From NCBI GenBank assembly GCA_014871385.1, contig CM026426.1:68099692-68163691 (forward strand): DNA of 64,000 nucleotides, in the 5' to 3' direction. The notes under the pieces were generated by a model that saw only the letters and a program-made list of their open reading frames with translations, had not been told where the DNA came from and searched no databases. This stretch comes from Ceratodon purpureus (Eukaryota; Streptophyta; Bryopsida; Pseudoditrichales; Ditrichaceae). Of the stretch, positions 10,273-22,458 are shown one piece after another (within the stretch, counting starts at the first letter, position 1; every line of letters begins with the position of its first letter). The position numbers and the translations under genes were made by a program.

Positions 10273-12019
10273 ACACAATGGGTATTGTGCTGTGGGGTCA
10301 CATGGGGAGTAACTACTTTGCAGTTACCATATCCATCATAACTTTGACCCATCTGAACACCACTTCTACAATTTACCCCACCAAATAAACTATATTTTGC
10401 ATGGGCGGAACCTGAGTATACAAACTTTACTGCCTAAGTTGTATACATGATTTCTAAATTCTGGGCAGAAAATTCATGTACTCAGCTTCATGTCTGTGTG
10501 TAGAAAAAGAATAGCAGCTGCATCAATAATATGTGTAGTACACATGTTGATACTGGAATCCACCTCCGAGAAACACAAATTACTGTGTCGGAGAAGCATA
10601 ATTATCCGAATTCCCAAATCTTTCTAATCAAAAGACTGGCTCAGCTGAAGGCCTTCAGAGAGAATCTTTGAATTGCAGCAACCTGATTTGACTGGAAGTA
10701 CAAACATTTGAGATGATGATATCTCCGAGAAATGGGAGAAAAAGTGCAAACGAACAAACCTGCAACCTCACTCACTTCGAAGATCATCGTCACGACAGAT
10801 GAGCCTGCGGAGAGTGAATTAAGGCCATGCAACGGAATAAAGAATGATGGTAAAATGGCACAGAACGAGGCGTGAGGAGCTCGGCTCGCACATCTAGAGC
10901 GGACGCGGAGTGGGTGGCGCAGTGGTCGTCTCTATCTCCGTCCTCGCTCCGTCCTACTCATCAATGGCAGTCCCCGCGACGTCATGGATTCATGATGGGA
11001 ATCCATTCTTCTTCTCCTGCTGCTGTCGAGTTGCTAGCTGCGTTGCTAGCTGCTGTCCACCAACTCACCAGCTCACCTTTGCACCGTGGATCTCCAGCTC
11101 TCCATCTCTAGACGTGAACTTTTGATTAAAACAACTTCGATCTCCTGCAGCTCATGGTTCGATGAAGGTGTAACAGTGACGATTCACTGACACGCTTCGG
11201 CAGTTGAGACGTCTTCACGATTCTAGTGCTAGTTCAATCAGCGTTATGGTTGTGGATTACTTGATCACTGGCGTTTGATTCGGAGCTTCGGTGAGATCGA
11301 GCTGAGTGCATTCTACACGACGGAGAGAGATGTTCAGACTGTGAGAGGGTGCGAGGTGGTGCAATTCGCTGGTAGAGCTAAATTGTTTGACGTTCTTTCG
11401 TGAAGCTGGACTGTCGACGTTGGTTAGTAGCCCGGAGCTGGAATTCACGCATCGTCTGTTTTTTTCTGGAGGATTTGGGGTCTGTATCTGGTCCTGCGAG
11501 TGATTTTCTTTCTAGAGCGTATTTCGTTTGTCGATCCTAATGCAGAGGGTGAGTGTGCGAGGTGAACCTACGTTGTAGTCTTAGAGGATTGCCCTTGGCC
11601 TTGTTGCTCCTTAAACCTGATTGAATTTCATCAAGGCTAGTGAATCCTTCATCTTCCCCCTCGCTCCACCTGTGCATTTCAATCATGCCAATTACTTCTC
11701 TTGTTGCCTTGGAAATAATCTCTCCGGCTACTGGCTATGCTCGCAATCTCGACTTGGAGAGGAATAAACTCCTGCTAGAGAGCGACAAAGAGTTGCCCAG
11801 GTGACCTACTATTCTTGCGACTTTGATGAACCCTGATTCATGTGCCTTCTATTGGGCACAGCCGAAGTAGTGCTTCAGATTGTCTAGCTCGGCGCGATCG
11901 AAACTGATGCAACTCGAATTTCTGCTCGACAGCAAAGCATTTAGCAGTAAGTGGGAAATCTCGAGAAAAGGTTTTCTAGAGGCGAAGGAGAGGCGAGGTC
12001 GGCTAGATGAGCGAAGACC
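10273..12019 (+). promoter_or_regulatory. Upstream region and probable 5' leader of the DREB-like gene
   Basis: No coding frame is supported. From about 10860 the composition becomes CT-rich and gene-like. GGTGAGTGTG near 11549 resembles a splice donor, and CACAG near 11862 and CGACAG near 11930 resemble acceptors, so a 5' UTR intron is plausible. The transcription start cannot be placed by eye. Confidence 0.35.
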
Positions 12020-13291
12020 ATGGTTGATAAGCAGCGACGAAACACAGGCACGCCAAGTTGCGGTCGTGGCTTCGAATTTCTGAAGCCTAAGAAGAAGCTG
12101 AAGAAGCAGGAGATTGAAAAACGTAGAATTAGCGGAAAGAGCTCGACGAAGATGGAGGAGGAGGCGGGGTCATCGTCTGGCAACGAGAAGGGCGCGGTGA
12201 CTCCGGCTCTGCAGAGCAAGTACAAGGGAGTGCGGATGCGCGCGTGGGGGAAATGGGTATCAGAGATTCGGGAGCCGAACAAGCGGTCGCGCATTTGGCT
12301 AGGATCCTTCCCCACGGCGGAGATGGCAGCCAGGGCGTACGACGCAGCGGTGGTGTGCCTGCGCGGGCCAAAGGCGACGCTCAACTTCCCCGACTCGCCG
12401 CCGTCGTCGCTCCCGCTCAGCGCTTCCCCTCGAGAAATTCAAGCCGCCGCGGCAGCAGCCGCTGCCGCGACTCCGAACTCGCCCGCTTCGCCTACCGACG
12501 TCGTCGCTGTCTCGCTCCGTGCTCAGCTCGAGCGCTCAGACCAGAACACAACTCATGCTCCTCGAGACACCCCTGCTCCATGTCCACCGCAGAATCCTAC
12601 CAAATTTGCAGAAGTGCAGCACGACGAACACAACAGATCAGAGGGTCACGTGGAGCTCAAATCAACTTCGAGCAAGAACTTATGGCCTGCTTCCCCACCT
12701 CAACACCCACCCGAAATCACAGAAGTGGAGCGCGACGAGTTCAACCTGAGAGATGGTGCGGCGACTTCGAGCAAGGAACTATGGCAACCGCGTCGGCTAG
12801 AGCTTCCGCAGTCGTCCTCCGAGGAAAGATCAGCTCAGCAGACGCCGGATTTCAACCCTGGCACTGCAACATTTCTCACGGACCAGATCAACTGGGCCGC
12901 CACCGTCCCCGACGCTGCATTAGAGTTTCACTGCAAGGAATGCTGCGAGGTGTGCCGGAGGATTGCGCAGGAACAGAATCTAACTAGCTTAGAATCCCCA
13001 TCGCCAGCGCAGGATGCCAACCTAGTCACCGTTCATGGAGTTGCACTGGCCGCTGAAGAATGCCATCAGCAGGGCCCGGTGAAGATGGAGGAGGTCCAGC
13101 AGCTGGGTTATGACGACGAGGTGGCTTTGCATGAGGAAGATGAAGTGCAGAGCTTGTTGCATGGATTGAAGGAGATTTATCTGCCGCTGTCGTCCAACAT
13201 TGCAGATATCATCACCCCTACCGTCCCGGCGGATTCCAACGCCGCATCCGAATTCTGGGAGTTCGACAATCTCTGGGATTTTCCTGGTTGA
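12020..13291 (+). CDS. AP2/ERF transcription factor, DREB type
   Basis: Intact single-exon frame of 423 codons. ATG at 12152 (379 codons, purine at -3) is an equally likely start. The AP2 domain begins at [20 protein letters not shown] (about residues 67-125 from the first ATG) and continues through [20 protein letters not shown] and LNFP. Valine 14 and glutamate 19 of the domain are the DREB signature, so binding to DRE/CRT-type (CCGAC-core) promoters is expected from family knowledge. A poly-Ala tract, a Ser/Pro-rich linker, a duplicated segment (about 12586-12693 and 12700-12783) and an acidic C-terminus ending [13 protein letters not shown] follow; the latter resembles an activation tail. 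The protein would act in the nucleus, typically in stress or developmental regulation. No stop or shift is seen, so it is probably functional. DREB subgroup is undecided. Confidence 0.93.
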   Translation: MVDKQRRNTGTPSCGRGFEFLKPKKKLKKQEIEKRRISGKSSTKMEEEAGSSSGNEKGAVTPALQSKYKGVRMRAWGKWVSEIREPNKRSRIWLGSFPTAEMAARAYDAAVVCLRGPKATLNFPDSPPSSLPLSASPREIQAAAAAAAAATPNSPASPTDVVAVSLRAQLERSDQNTTHAPRDTPAPCPPQNPTKFAEVQHDEHNRSEGHVELKSTSSKNLWPASPPQHPPEITEVERDEFNLRDGAATSSKELWQPRRLELPQSSSEERSAQQTPDFNPGTATFLTDQINWAATVPDAALEFHCKECCEVCRRIAQEQNLTSLESPSPAQDANLVTVHGVALAAEECHQQGPVKMEEVQQLGYDDEVALHEEDEVQSLLHGLKEIYLPLSSNIADIITPTVPADSNAASEFWEFDNLWDFPG

Positions 13292-16200
13292 TTCTCAAGT
13301 TCCAAATTCACATCAATTTCACCATCCCACTTAGATATCAAATCATCAGCCTGGATTTTTTTCCTCGGCATCAATGCAATGCTCTGCAGTGGATTATAGT
13401 TTCACTTCGATTGAAGCGAGGTATATCTAGACCTCATCACTTGCGACAGGCGAATATTTTGACAACTCGGCACGAAGTTAGACTAGGAATTTATTCATGA
13501 GGAGCTGGAGATAGGGATTGTAGAGGAGGAAGGGGATTCAATTATTGATGATCATCTCTTGTTGCTCCCACCAGCCGTATTGAGCAGTAACGATGTGATT
13601 TGTCTCTGGTTGGCGCAGCAAGATTGAAGCTGCTCATGGAGGGATTGATTCATGTGTACCGATTTATTTTCACGTTAGTAGAGATTCATGTAAGTGATGA
13701 TGGTAGTGCAATTAGATATATTGCTAGTTCTATTATCGAGATTTATTGTTACAAACTTCGCTGCATCAGCCGGCAGTATTAGTATATAAGCAGAGGAAAA
13801 GTTTGGACCCCATTTGTATAGTCGGATATTGTGCCGCATTCGTTAATTTGATGCATTTAGCATTTCATTCACTAATTTTGTGATATGGTTTTGCTTGTAT
13901 TATTATTGTTCCCTGCTCCTCTCTATGGATACGGTGTGAATGAATACACTGTGATTGTTGTCAATGTTGGTGTGATGGATTCTCCTTGGCATCAAATGTT
14001 TATAAGAGAGTTTTTCTGGTGACTGCCGCGTCTACCATATGATCTGCAACTTATAGGGTTATGATAAGTTACTTCCACGGTTTAGACTTGCAGCTACATA
14101 TCATCCAGTGTGCACAACTTTCACGAATTCCTTGAAATTTGATCATCACTCATTCCATGACTCCTTCCTTCTTTAGTCTCCAATTTCAATTATTCCAATC
14201 TGACACGAGGAGAATTATTTTTCGTGATTACCTTACCGGTGATCGACCACCAAAGCCAGTGAATACAAAGCAGTAATAATGCTCCTAAAAAATAGTTGAC
14301 ACGGCAGCAGAAACCATGCAATAACTCAGTTGAATATCTCAGCTGTCCTGTCACCGAACCCATGTCCGGCGATTCTGAGCCCAAAAAGCTGGCAACTACC
14401 ATCGTTGCCATGGTCGGTATGACACCCCAACGCAGTCAGTGTGCACGTTTTGTCAACATTCTGCAACCGCCACGGCAAATTCCTGATTGTCGGGAACACT
14501 CGTCTGTAGTACCCGTGCATCCGATCATTTTTGCTGCTTCCTCGTTCCTCACAAAGTCTCAAAGTTAGTCCGTATTCGAGAACCTCTTGGACTGGTTCCT
14601 TGCCTTGAGGATAAGGTCCACCTTCGGCGACCCTTCACATTTCTGAGACTTGAGGAAGCTGTCGCCTGTACATGAAGCCAACTTTCTACTTTCCTACAGT
14701 GAAGTCAGCGCGGAGATTGCAACTTACACCCGTCTCGGACTCCTCGCCACCGCCACGGTCCCCACACTGTAACCTGTCGATTGGTTTCTCATCTCCAGCT
14801 AGGATCAGCATTGCAAGTGGCTTATGCACTGTCTGTAGTTCTTTGAACACCGGGAGGGACACCGACATGAGTCTGAAGATGTATCCACCATTGTAGAATA
14901 CAGAACTTGGCTATTTGGGACATGATACACACCTGCCCAAATCGAGGCTTCGTGTACCTGTAATAAAATGTCCTTTCCTGCCCAGCTTGGAAGTGAGTTT
15001 TTCTTGATCGAAATTGTGTGGTGTTTTATCATTTATCTGTGTCGGTGGCGTGGCGAACATGGGAGAGTAGGAGTACTTTCGAAGTGGAGATGGTGGTCCA
15101 TGGCCTCATTAATAAGATAGATTTTAATGTTCAAATTGAGTTTAGTACCACCATGAGGTGCAGCATGGTTGTATTTGCATATCTAATGAAGTTAGTGTGA
15201 AAGCACGAGAGGAAGGGTAGACTTGGTTCTCATAGAGGAGGGGTGCGGACGTCATAATTGCACCAACGTTTGACAGTTCCACAATCAGAACATAAGAAAA
15301 ACCGGTGTCGCATGTTTCTCGACGTCGGTTGGATTCAACGAAGACATGTAGCACCGCACTGACTTGAAAGTCAAGCATCGTTCAGTAGAAAGTAGTATTT
15401 AGGTGAGGTATCACGATTCTAGTGAGCTGGACTTGAGTTGACTAGAATAACGAAGTAATAGAATCATCTACATGGTACGGACTTCCACGTAAAAGGACAC
15501 GTACTTCGTTTTCTCAAGTTCAGCCGAGAGTGAGTAATGTGGCGGTAACTTGGCTGTTGCAAACAACGTAAATAGTAGCAACAAGCCCAGGAAGAGCTTC
15601 GCCAATCTGTAAAAGTGAATAACATGGTTCTTCTCTTCCCTCGCTTCCAATGGGCACCATAAGCATTAGCTCCAATTGCAGAAACTGAGCCTGGTATTTA
15701 AAACACAGATATACGGCATTGCATTGTAATCACAACCTGTCTAGTATACGAGCAATCGTGGTCAAGATAGTTAAAAAGTCTGCACATGAAATAATAATTA
15801 CGCATCCACACAAGCAATCGAATATGACCCCAGCTTGCAGTAACATCACGGTTTTTTCCTCCAAGTAGAATACCGTCGTAACGACCCTACTAATATACAA
15901 CCTTCATGAATATGTTCAAGATCTGGAAAAAGCTAGCTACATCCTATCAGATTAATAGTGTGTCTATCTTGAGAGTCCTTCAAGCAAGGCAACAGGGAAT
16001 TGCCAAGCTAGGGCTAGAAATCCTTGAGAACGACGAAGGGTCCTAATCGATACTAATTGATGATTATCATCGCTCCAACACGGTCTCATAATGAACCTCA
16101 CCGCTACACTTTACACGTTAGAATGTACCTGTCTTCATGAAGAATAATGATGCAAAATTTCTGAAATACTAGGTTTTATCAATTGTAAGCAATATAGCTT

Positions 16201-16424
16201 AATGAATATCTGTACATTTAAATAAAGTAGTGAAGAGAGGAGAGCACATAAGGAGATCAACGAACGTACGATGAGGATGTCAACCACCTTCAATCAACGA
16301 TTTTTTTGGAAAAACTGAATTTGGTGTAACAATTTCTTGAAATGGCGAGTCTGTGGACGCACCGAGCAAGTATGCTCCGTCGAGGTCGCAACCAGCATAA
16401 TTTATGGAATCACTGCGGCATGTA
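13292..16424. other. 3' region of the DREB-like gene and intergenic sequence
   Basis: About 500-600 bp after the stop is probably 3' UTR. No gene could be named in the rest. One 60-codon minus-strand ORF at 15468-15650 has a charged N-terminus followed by a hydrophobic stretch (LFLGLLLLFTLFATA) and could be a small membrane protein or a first exon, but nothing else supports it. Another minus-strand ORF at 14190-14411 contains a hydrophobic stretch and is equally unsupported. Bases 15660-16424 probably include the 3' UTR of the apyrase gene. Confidence 0.4.
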
Positions 16425-17936
16425 TCACTGATAACCAGATACGAGTTCGATTGCGCTCCCCAGTGGCCAGGATGCTTCGACTTCCGAACCTCTGTACAGA
16501 ATCTTCTTCACGAGGGTGAGCTCCTGATTCTGGTCAATCCCAAAGCCGGTCACAAGCAAAGAATATTGGTATACCAGATCCAAGCATATATATTTTCTCT
16601 TCATCTCCTTCAGCCTTGGAAATTGTTGCACGATCTCTGCCAAGCTCAGGCTACAGAATTTCTTTGCAGCTTTCTCGAATTCGGCTGGTGTGACAATTGC
16701 CGAGGCAACTTTCTTGTCGCTGATTATACCCGCATCGACTGCCTTGTCAAAGAAGAACGACGCAACGAAGAGCTGCTTGAATCCATCTCCACCTCCTCCG
16801 TTCCAAACTCCTCCAAATGTGCATTTTATATGCTTGCAAGCGTGATCCACATTCAGGATCTTCAGTACCAGAGCTTGGCAATCCAGGAAATGAAACCCTT
16901 CATTTCTAGTTATAGTCGTATGATTCACCCCAGCGTACATGTATGTGCCTTCAAAATCCTTGGCAACGCACGGGCAGGGCACATTTTGACTATGCTTGAA
17001 AACCTCCGCACGAAAGGCCAGCAGTCCATAATGCAAATAACTATGGACATAAAGATTGTAGCTCATGTTCAAAAGCTTGACCTGCTGAACGCTCGACAGT
17101 TCATCATTGCCAGCCTTGGGAGCATTGCTGTAATCTTCGTCAGATATTGCATAGGCCATCTGCACTGAACCCCCGCCCAAGTCCACGATCCCCACGGTCT
17201 CATCCAGTTCTTTACCAAGATTTCCACGGAGGTAGTTGGTTGTGACCCACTGATATGAGCCTTCTTGAGTGCCATCGATGACGTTCACCCATTCTGGTTG
17301 AAACATGAACCCACTGTTTCCCAACAGCGTGCGTACTTCCTTCAAAAGATTCACCACTTCATCTCCAGGGAGTAGTCTCAACCCAGCTGTTGCTCCCAGA
17401 CGCAGAGGTGTTGTACTATGCTGATCCGCAGGTATCACTCGCAGAGCTTCGTTCAACATGGGCAGCAGCGACTCCGCTCCTTTGCGAGGATTCTTAGCAA
17501 AATCGCTCAATCCTGGCTCGGAGTGCATGAAAATCTCCAGCTCATTGCCTACTTTCACGAGCTCGTTTTTCGAATCAAAACAGTAGATATGAACACGGCT
17601 GCCGGAGCTCCCCGCGTCAAGGATCACAGCGTACCTCTTCAAGCCTGGCGTCACTGCCTTGCCAGTGCTCATAGACAGAAACGAGAACATCTCAGGTTTC
17701 TGCACCACCACACAAGGTAGCAATATCATAATGGCAGAGAGCAGCACCAGTGGCAAACTCAGGAAAAGAAGTGTGCCCAGCGATCGTGAATCCTTTTTGG
17801 GCAGAAGGTTTTGGAGGAGCCCCGATCCAGGCTTCCCATCAGATACCCCATCACCTCCTGGAACAGAATAGTCCCCATCCACTATGCCAGAGCCATCGTC
17901 GTGACCGGTGTGCCACCCCGGCTTAACCTCCGACAT
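16425..17936 (-). CDS. Apyrase (GDA1/CD39 family nucleoside di/triphosphatase)
   Basis: Intact 503-codon frame without introns. A Gly/Asp-rich cytosolic N-terminus is followed by one hydrophobic anchor (FLSLPLVLLSAIMILLPCVV, about residues 55-80), so it is probably a type II membrane protein of Golgi or plasma membrane with a lumenal or external catalytic domain. Apyrase conserved regions appear in order: VILDAGSSGSRVHIYCFD, LGATAGLRLLPG, YQWVTTNYLRGNLG and VGIVDLGGGSVQMAYA; the C-terminal WPLGSAIE is also present. Length and motifs match plant APY1/APY2-like enzymes, which remove phosphate from NTPs and NDPs using a divalent metal and affect extracellular ATP or Golgi glycosylation. It is transcribed towards the DREB gene from its own promoter. 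No damage is visible. Which plant apyrase clade it belongs to is unresolved. Confidence 0.95.
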   Translation of the reverse strand: MSEVKPGWHTGHDDGSGIVDGDYSVPGGDGVSDGKPGSGLLQNLLPKKDSRSLGTLLFLSLPLVLLSAIMILLPCVVVQKPEMFSFLSMSTGKAVTPGLKRYAVILDAGSSGSRVHIYCFDSKNELVKVGNELEIFMHSEPGLSDFAKNPRKGAESLLPMLNEALRVIPADQHSTTPLRLGATAGLRLLPGDEVVNLLKEVRTLLGNSGFMFQPEWVNVIDGTQEGSYQWVTTNYLRGNLGKELDETVGIVDLGGGSVQMAYAISDEDYSNAPKAGNDELSSVQQVKLLNMSYNLYVHSYLHYGLLAFRAEVFKHSQNVPCPCVAKDFEGTYMYAGVNHTTITRNEGFHFLDCQALVLKILNVDHACKHIKCTFGGVWNGGGGDGFKQLFVASFFFDKAVDAGIISDKKVASAIVTPAEFEKAAKKFCSLSLAEIVQQFPRLKEMKRKYICLDLVYQYSLLVTGFGIDQNQELTLVKKILYRGSEVEASWPLGSAIELVSGYQ

Positions 17937-19150
17937 CCTACTTCACTTGCGGAGATGATCAAAATGAGTTCAATATCACCTACGTGATATGAACCAGAGC
18001 TGTCCAAAATATTCGCAGCACCATATGTTGCTTCTCCCTCCCCGCATACAATTGGAATACTTACAGGATTATTGAACCCAAATCCAACCAATATTGTTCA
18101 GTTCCAAATCCAAACAGATTCCTTCGCATTTTCACTGATTTCCCATCTGCATATCGTATCAGGAACAGGATAAACTACCCTTCTCTTCGAAACGAAACCT
18201 GCAACGTCGACGAATCTCGACGCAGCTCGCAATGCAGTCAACCATGTGCTCCCCTCAGTATTAACAAAGTGTAACCCCAGAAAATGAAACCTAATATTCG
18301 CCTTCCCATTCTTGCCAACACTTCACTTCCCAAAAGATATCAAAACTCCTTGAACTCTAGTCACACATATTCGAAACGAGCTCAGAGACTGCTCAAAAAC
18401 GCCAGTCTCTGGTTAATCTTCACAGCTTAAAATTCACCCAAATCACCACACACTGCGTCCTGACATAGCTGACACTGCAGCAAACGCGTTGATGCTTTCC
18501 TCCTGAAGCTCCCCGTGAAAAAACATGAGCTCCACCTGAGACAAAGCAACAAAACCCACCTTTCAAAACCCTAAGAAACAGTTCAGTCCCAAACCACGAA
18601 ATTCCACACTGCAAACACAAATTCACTACACATGTGTAACGCATTGTACAATCCCTCCCATATTCCCAGTTCTACAAACACGTCTCTCCCACAATCAACA
18701 AACTCCTCAACAAAAAAATTCAAACAAAAAAAAACAGCTTAACCCCAAAAGAACCGAAACCCACCAAAAATTCTCAAAAAAATCCCTACTCCAAAAACTG
18801 AAATACCATCAAAACAAAGCTTTTCTTCACAACAGCATAGTCACTACGGTTTTCTCACACCACCCAACTACACAAAATGAGCTGCAAACAATCCTCCAGC
18901 AGACGATTCCACATGATCTGCCTCATAGATGACCCATTTCCAGGCTAAAAAACGCAAAAACCAACTGAAAAAAGTACCGTAAATTGCAGGAAAAGTGTTT
19001 TCCGGGGTCTCACACCCAGATTATAACCAAATCTCCCCGCCGGAGATCGTTTCCAGAGCGCAAACTGTGAGCTATCCGAGTTCTCGCCGAGGCGACCATC
19101 AACAAGTGCCGTCTTTTCTTTACTCCGCCCCCTCTTTCCATATTGACGAC
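17937..19150 (-). promoter_or_regulatory. 5' leader and promoter region of the apyrase gene
   Basis: Non-coding, CA- and A-rich sequence upstream of the apyrase ATG. On the minus strand AATCCTGTAAGTATTCC near 18065 is a strong donor-like site and TCACGTAG near 17975 a possible acceptor, so a short 5' UTR intron is possible. The transcription start probably lies near 19000-19100, but no clear TATA box could be assigned. Confidence 0.35.
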
Positions 19151-19839
19151 TGAGATTTATATATACGAATATTTAACGGCTCAGATTTATAATGTTTACT
19201 ATAACAAATCTGTCTTCTGTAGTGTTTTCTTTTTTATTCGACGACTACGATTTGACTGCTGGTTATTCAACGGCTGAGATTCGATGAGCGGCATGGATGT
19301 TTTAGGTGGATTATCCGTTGGATTGGTGGGGTGGTGACAACGAACAGATTGGAAGGAGTAGTTCTGTTTGGGATTTGGGAGGGCGAAGCGCGGAATCGAC
19401 GGCTAGGATTGAATACGTCGCAGATCGGACGGATGGGGAGGCGCGGAAGGTCGGAAGGGAAAGACGATCTGGCTCACCGGACGAATGACGTGAAGCCATG
19501 TGGCGGTGGGCGTTCTTGAAATTTGAGTTTGGGCGGAGCTGGTTGTGCCATCTGGCAGGCATTGGACTCTGAGGGTTGTTTTGGGGCTTTTTTGTTTTTT
19601 GTTCGTTCAAAAAGCTTTAGGAGTATCATACATTTTAATTTGTCAAATTTATCTTGAGTTATACCCGGTGTACACCTCGGCACTTATTCCAGATCATTAA
19701 TCCCTGATCCGTCCCGGCGTTTAGAGCGCATCGCTAGACACTGGACTGGCCAAGTTTTTACTGTCCGAGTTATTGAAGTTGCAGGTTCGTCCAAAGGCAG
19801 TTCTTACATGTTCTATGGGATTGTGGGCAAGTTGGAGGG
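19151..19839. other. Intergenic, no gene seen
   Basis: Upstream part contains repeated phrases of the type GACTACGATTT, CGGCTGAGATT and CGGCTCAGATTTATA (19145-19285), like short diverged tandem motifs. The later part may be decayed 5' sequence of the LINE remnant that follows. Confidence 0.4.
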
Positions 19840-20541
19840 CATTGATCCAGTCATCTGGCGCTGGAAAAATAACACCCCACTCATGATGTATTCAGCAAAA
19901 GTTGGCAGATAACTCCTCAAAGATCGACAACAGTTGAAAACTCCGATAGCTAAGAAATAGAAACATGAACAATCGATTCGATTTAGGCTCGACTGGAAGA
20001 CGGTGTAGGACAATAGATCCCAAAAAGAGGCGGCATTCCTTTGGTCTCTTTGGCATCAAGCCATAGCTACCAACAATTGGAGGAGCAGATTTAATCCCAG
20101 CGCAAATCCCAACTGCCCTGTTTGTATTCACCCCTTCACGGAGAACTACACACATAGGTTCTATCAATGTCCCCAGGCTCGGAAGTTCTGGGCAATTGCC
20201 TTCTTGATCATGCATTGGATGAGAAAAGGAACCAAGAACTTGAGGCTTTCCCTTTGGAGCAGTGCCTCTTCGGCAAGAAATCTCGGCATTAAGACAAAGG
20301 CGCTCTTAGAATCTGGGATCTCCTTCGGGGCGTGGTGATTTGGGGTTGCTGGGTAGGGAGAAACGACATGGTTTTTGAAGGGCTGTCTTGGTCCGCTGAA
20401 AGAATCAAGTCTTACATTTGGGACTCAATGATTGAATACGGTAGACTCGATTGGAAGAAAACCTTGATCAACATCGAAAGAGCAAAAACTCCGGAGAAAA
20501 TCCAGAGCATCCTCGATGCTTTCGATGCACTAGAAGAATAG
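19840..20541 (+). pseudogene. LINE (non-LTR retrotransposon) 3' end
   Basis: The plus strand encodes the region downstream of a plant LINE reverse transcriptase. LWHQAIATNNWRSRF is followed by a zf-RVT-type zinc-binding pattern CPVCIHPFTENYTHRFYQCP and ARKFWA (about 20050-20200), then VVIWGCWVGRNDMVFEG and SAERIKSYIWDSM, ending at a stop at 20541. In-frame stops occur upstream of 20040 and near 20337. The RT and endonuclease domains are absent, as expected for a 5'-truncated copy. No poly-A tail is obvious. Confidence 0.75.
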
Positions 20542-21117
20542 GGGACGTTTTTCATTGCATTAGAGATTATTTTGGGTCTGGGAGAGGCCCTCAACATGTG
20601 CCTCGGTTGTGCCCTTGGTACAGTGCCCGGAGTGAAGTAACCGGTTCAGCAGGTAATCACCATTGGTGCCAGCCTTCGGTTCCAGCAGCATGTTTGCAGG
20701 GTTCGGCCAATGGCTGCAAGAGGTTGAGTTTCCCATTGTGACCTAGGTGGAACTCACACATGTTTGGACTGTACTCAATCGGATTTATTTACTAGAGAGA
20801 TTTGGACATCTCTGTACCATGGTGGGCTGATTATACTCGAGTGACTATCCTTGAAGTCGCTTGAGTTTTCATATTATAAGATTCTATTTCTGTATTTTAT
20901 GTGGACGGGGTAGTGGAGGGTTAGCCATGTCAGCTAAAACAGTGACATAATGGCGCGGGAAAATGGATGCCGAGGGTAATTGGTTCGCACACAGTCAGCT
21001 TCGGAGATTTGGAGTAGTCTTTTGGGCCAGAATATTTGGCTTCCTCGGTGGTCTGTTGCGGCAGCAGAGTAGCGCTTCCTGCTGTATTACTTGGTTTGTG
21101 ATACGGGTATATAATCG
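20542..21117. other. LINE tail and upstream region of the 446-codon gene
   Basis: No supported coding frame. TTACTTGGTTTGTGATACGGGTATATAATCG just before 21118 contains TATATAA, a possible TATA box, but it lies so close to the ATG that the start would leave almost no leader. Confidence 0.35.
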
Positions 21118-22458
21118 ATGGCAAATAGTTGGCGTCCACGGGCAGGGGTGCAATCAATAGTCGTCTACAACGACCAGGACGTTGGTGGACAGTGGATCCC
21201 GTTGCGACTGGAGGTTGGCAGCTGGGTGACGCTGAAGCCTGCGTCCACTGGGCCGTGGGCTCGAGACTCACGGAGACAAGGAGAGGAGAGTAACGCAGGT
21301 GCTTACAAGGCACGGATCGTTGAATTCCAGTGGAGTTACAGCACTGTTAGAGGCAAGGTTGTGATGAAACTCGAGTCCGTGTTAGTGAGGCATGCATATG
21401 AGCGTAGGCAAATCCATTTGGACCCTGTAGTTTCAGCCACCGAGCCTAGAGCCTGCAACTATCTCTATGCATCATACTGGGAGGATTGGGTCCCGCCCAC
21501 GTCGATTTTAGATGTCATCCTTGTGCTGCATCATGAGGTTGGTGAGGCGACTCGTAATGGCCGAGGTTACAAGGATTTGAGGGCTGATGGAACTTTTTAC
21601 TTGAGGGCTGTGTATGTGCCGCGGTCTGGCAATCAGCTCTATGGCACTCTAGAGGCACTTCCCCTTCCAGAGCTAACGGACTCAGAGTGGCCCCTCCCTG
21701 ACATGCACACAAGTGAGTTTTTTAGAAGAAAGCTTGCTGTCGACATTGCTGCCGCAATGAAAGGCTCCACAGGCAGTAGGGCTGTTCATGTGCACTGGTT
21801 CATGCCGGTGCATGTGATGGTGGATTTGTTTGCCTGTGCGGATAGTGTACGGAAAACCAGATCCATGTACATTTTTAACAACCCTTCAGAGGAACTTTTG
21901 AGTAGCTTGATGTCACTGGGTTGGGATGTCAAGTATGAGAAGGGGCGGGATGTGTTGAAGTGTGTAGTGAGTCATGACAGCATTAAGTTTAGATATCATT
22001 TGGGTCGGCAAATGCTTTATGTGAACTACCAGTACCTGCGTTATAGATGTGTGGAGGGAGACGCTTGGACTGCCATTGATCAAGCAGTTGCTGTGGAGAT
22101 GGTTAGGACCTCTGTTATTTTGGGAGAGTCTTTGTTGCCGGCCATTGAAGTGGGCAGAACGTGGCCTGTGTCGCATCTTCGGAACGAGATTTCGATCATC
22201 CTCTCCAGAGACTCACTTCCAGAAGAGTATGACCTAGTCATACAGCGGCCAGGCCAGCCTGATACCAAGGTACAATTGCAAGTTCAGTTGGTTGCTAATG
22301 GACATTGCAATATTAATCAAAGACTGTATGTGCAAAAAGCTCAGCTGAATTTAATTTTGCACGCCAATGTTGTGCAGATAAATGGTCGACACGAGAAGAT
22401 TACACTCATCGGTGCGGTCCTGGCCGATCATGGTCAATTCAAAATGGTTGTAGTGTAG
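21118..22458 (+). CDS. Uncharacterised 446-residue protein
   Basis: Intact single-exon ORF of 446 codons from ATG 21118, the longest undamaged frame between 18 and 64 kb. I do not recognise the family. Residues about 25-65 (LEVGSWVTLKP, then YKARIVEFQW) resemble the start of a small beta-barrel of the BAH or Tudor kind, but the similarity is weak. The middle has YLYASYWEDWVPPTSILDVI and a conserved-looking VHVHWFMPVHVMVDLFACAD block; the C-terminus appears beta-rich (VQLQVQLVANGHC, LNLILHANVVQING). No signal peptide, transmembrane segment or zinc motif is visible. Its intactness among dead transposons suggests either a lineage-specific host gene or a recently active mobile-element gene. It follows a LINE relic and precedes AT-rich repeats, so context gives no function. 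Confidence 0.7.
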   Translation: MANSWRPRAGVQSIVVYNDQDVGGQWIPLRLEVGSWVTLKPASTGPWARDSRRQGEESNAGAYKARIVEFQWSYSTVRGKVVMKLESVLVRHAYERRQIHLDPVVSATEPRACNYLYASYWEDWVPPTSILDVILVLHHEVGEATRNGRGYKDLRADGTFYLRAVYVPRSGNQLYGTLEALPLPELTDSEWPLPDMHTSEFFRRKLAVDIAAAMKGSTGSRAVHVHWFMPVHVMVDLFACADSVRKTRSMYIFNNPSEELLSSLMSLGWDVKYEKGRDVLKCVVSHDSIKFRYHLGRQMLYVNYQYLRYRCVEGDAWTAIDQAVAVEMVRTSVILGESLLPAIEVGRTWPVSHLRNEISIILSRDSLPEEYDLVIQRPGQPDTKVQLQVQLVANGHCNINQRLYVQKAQLNLILHANVVQINGRHEKITLIGAVLADHGQFKMVVV

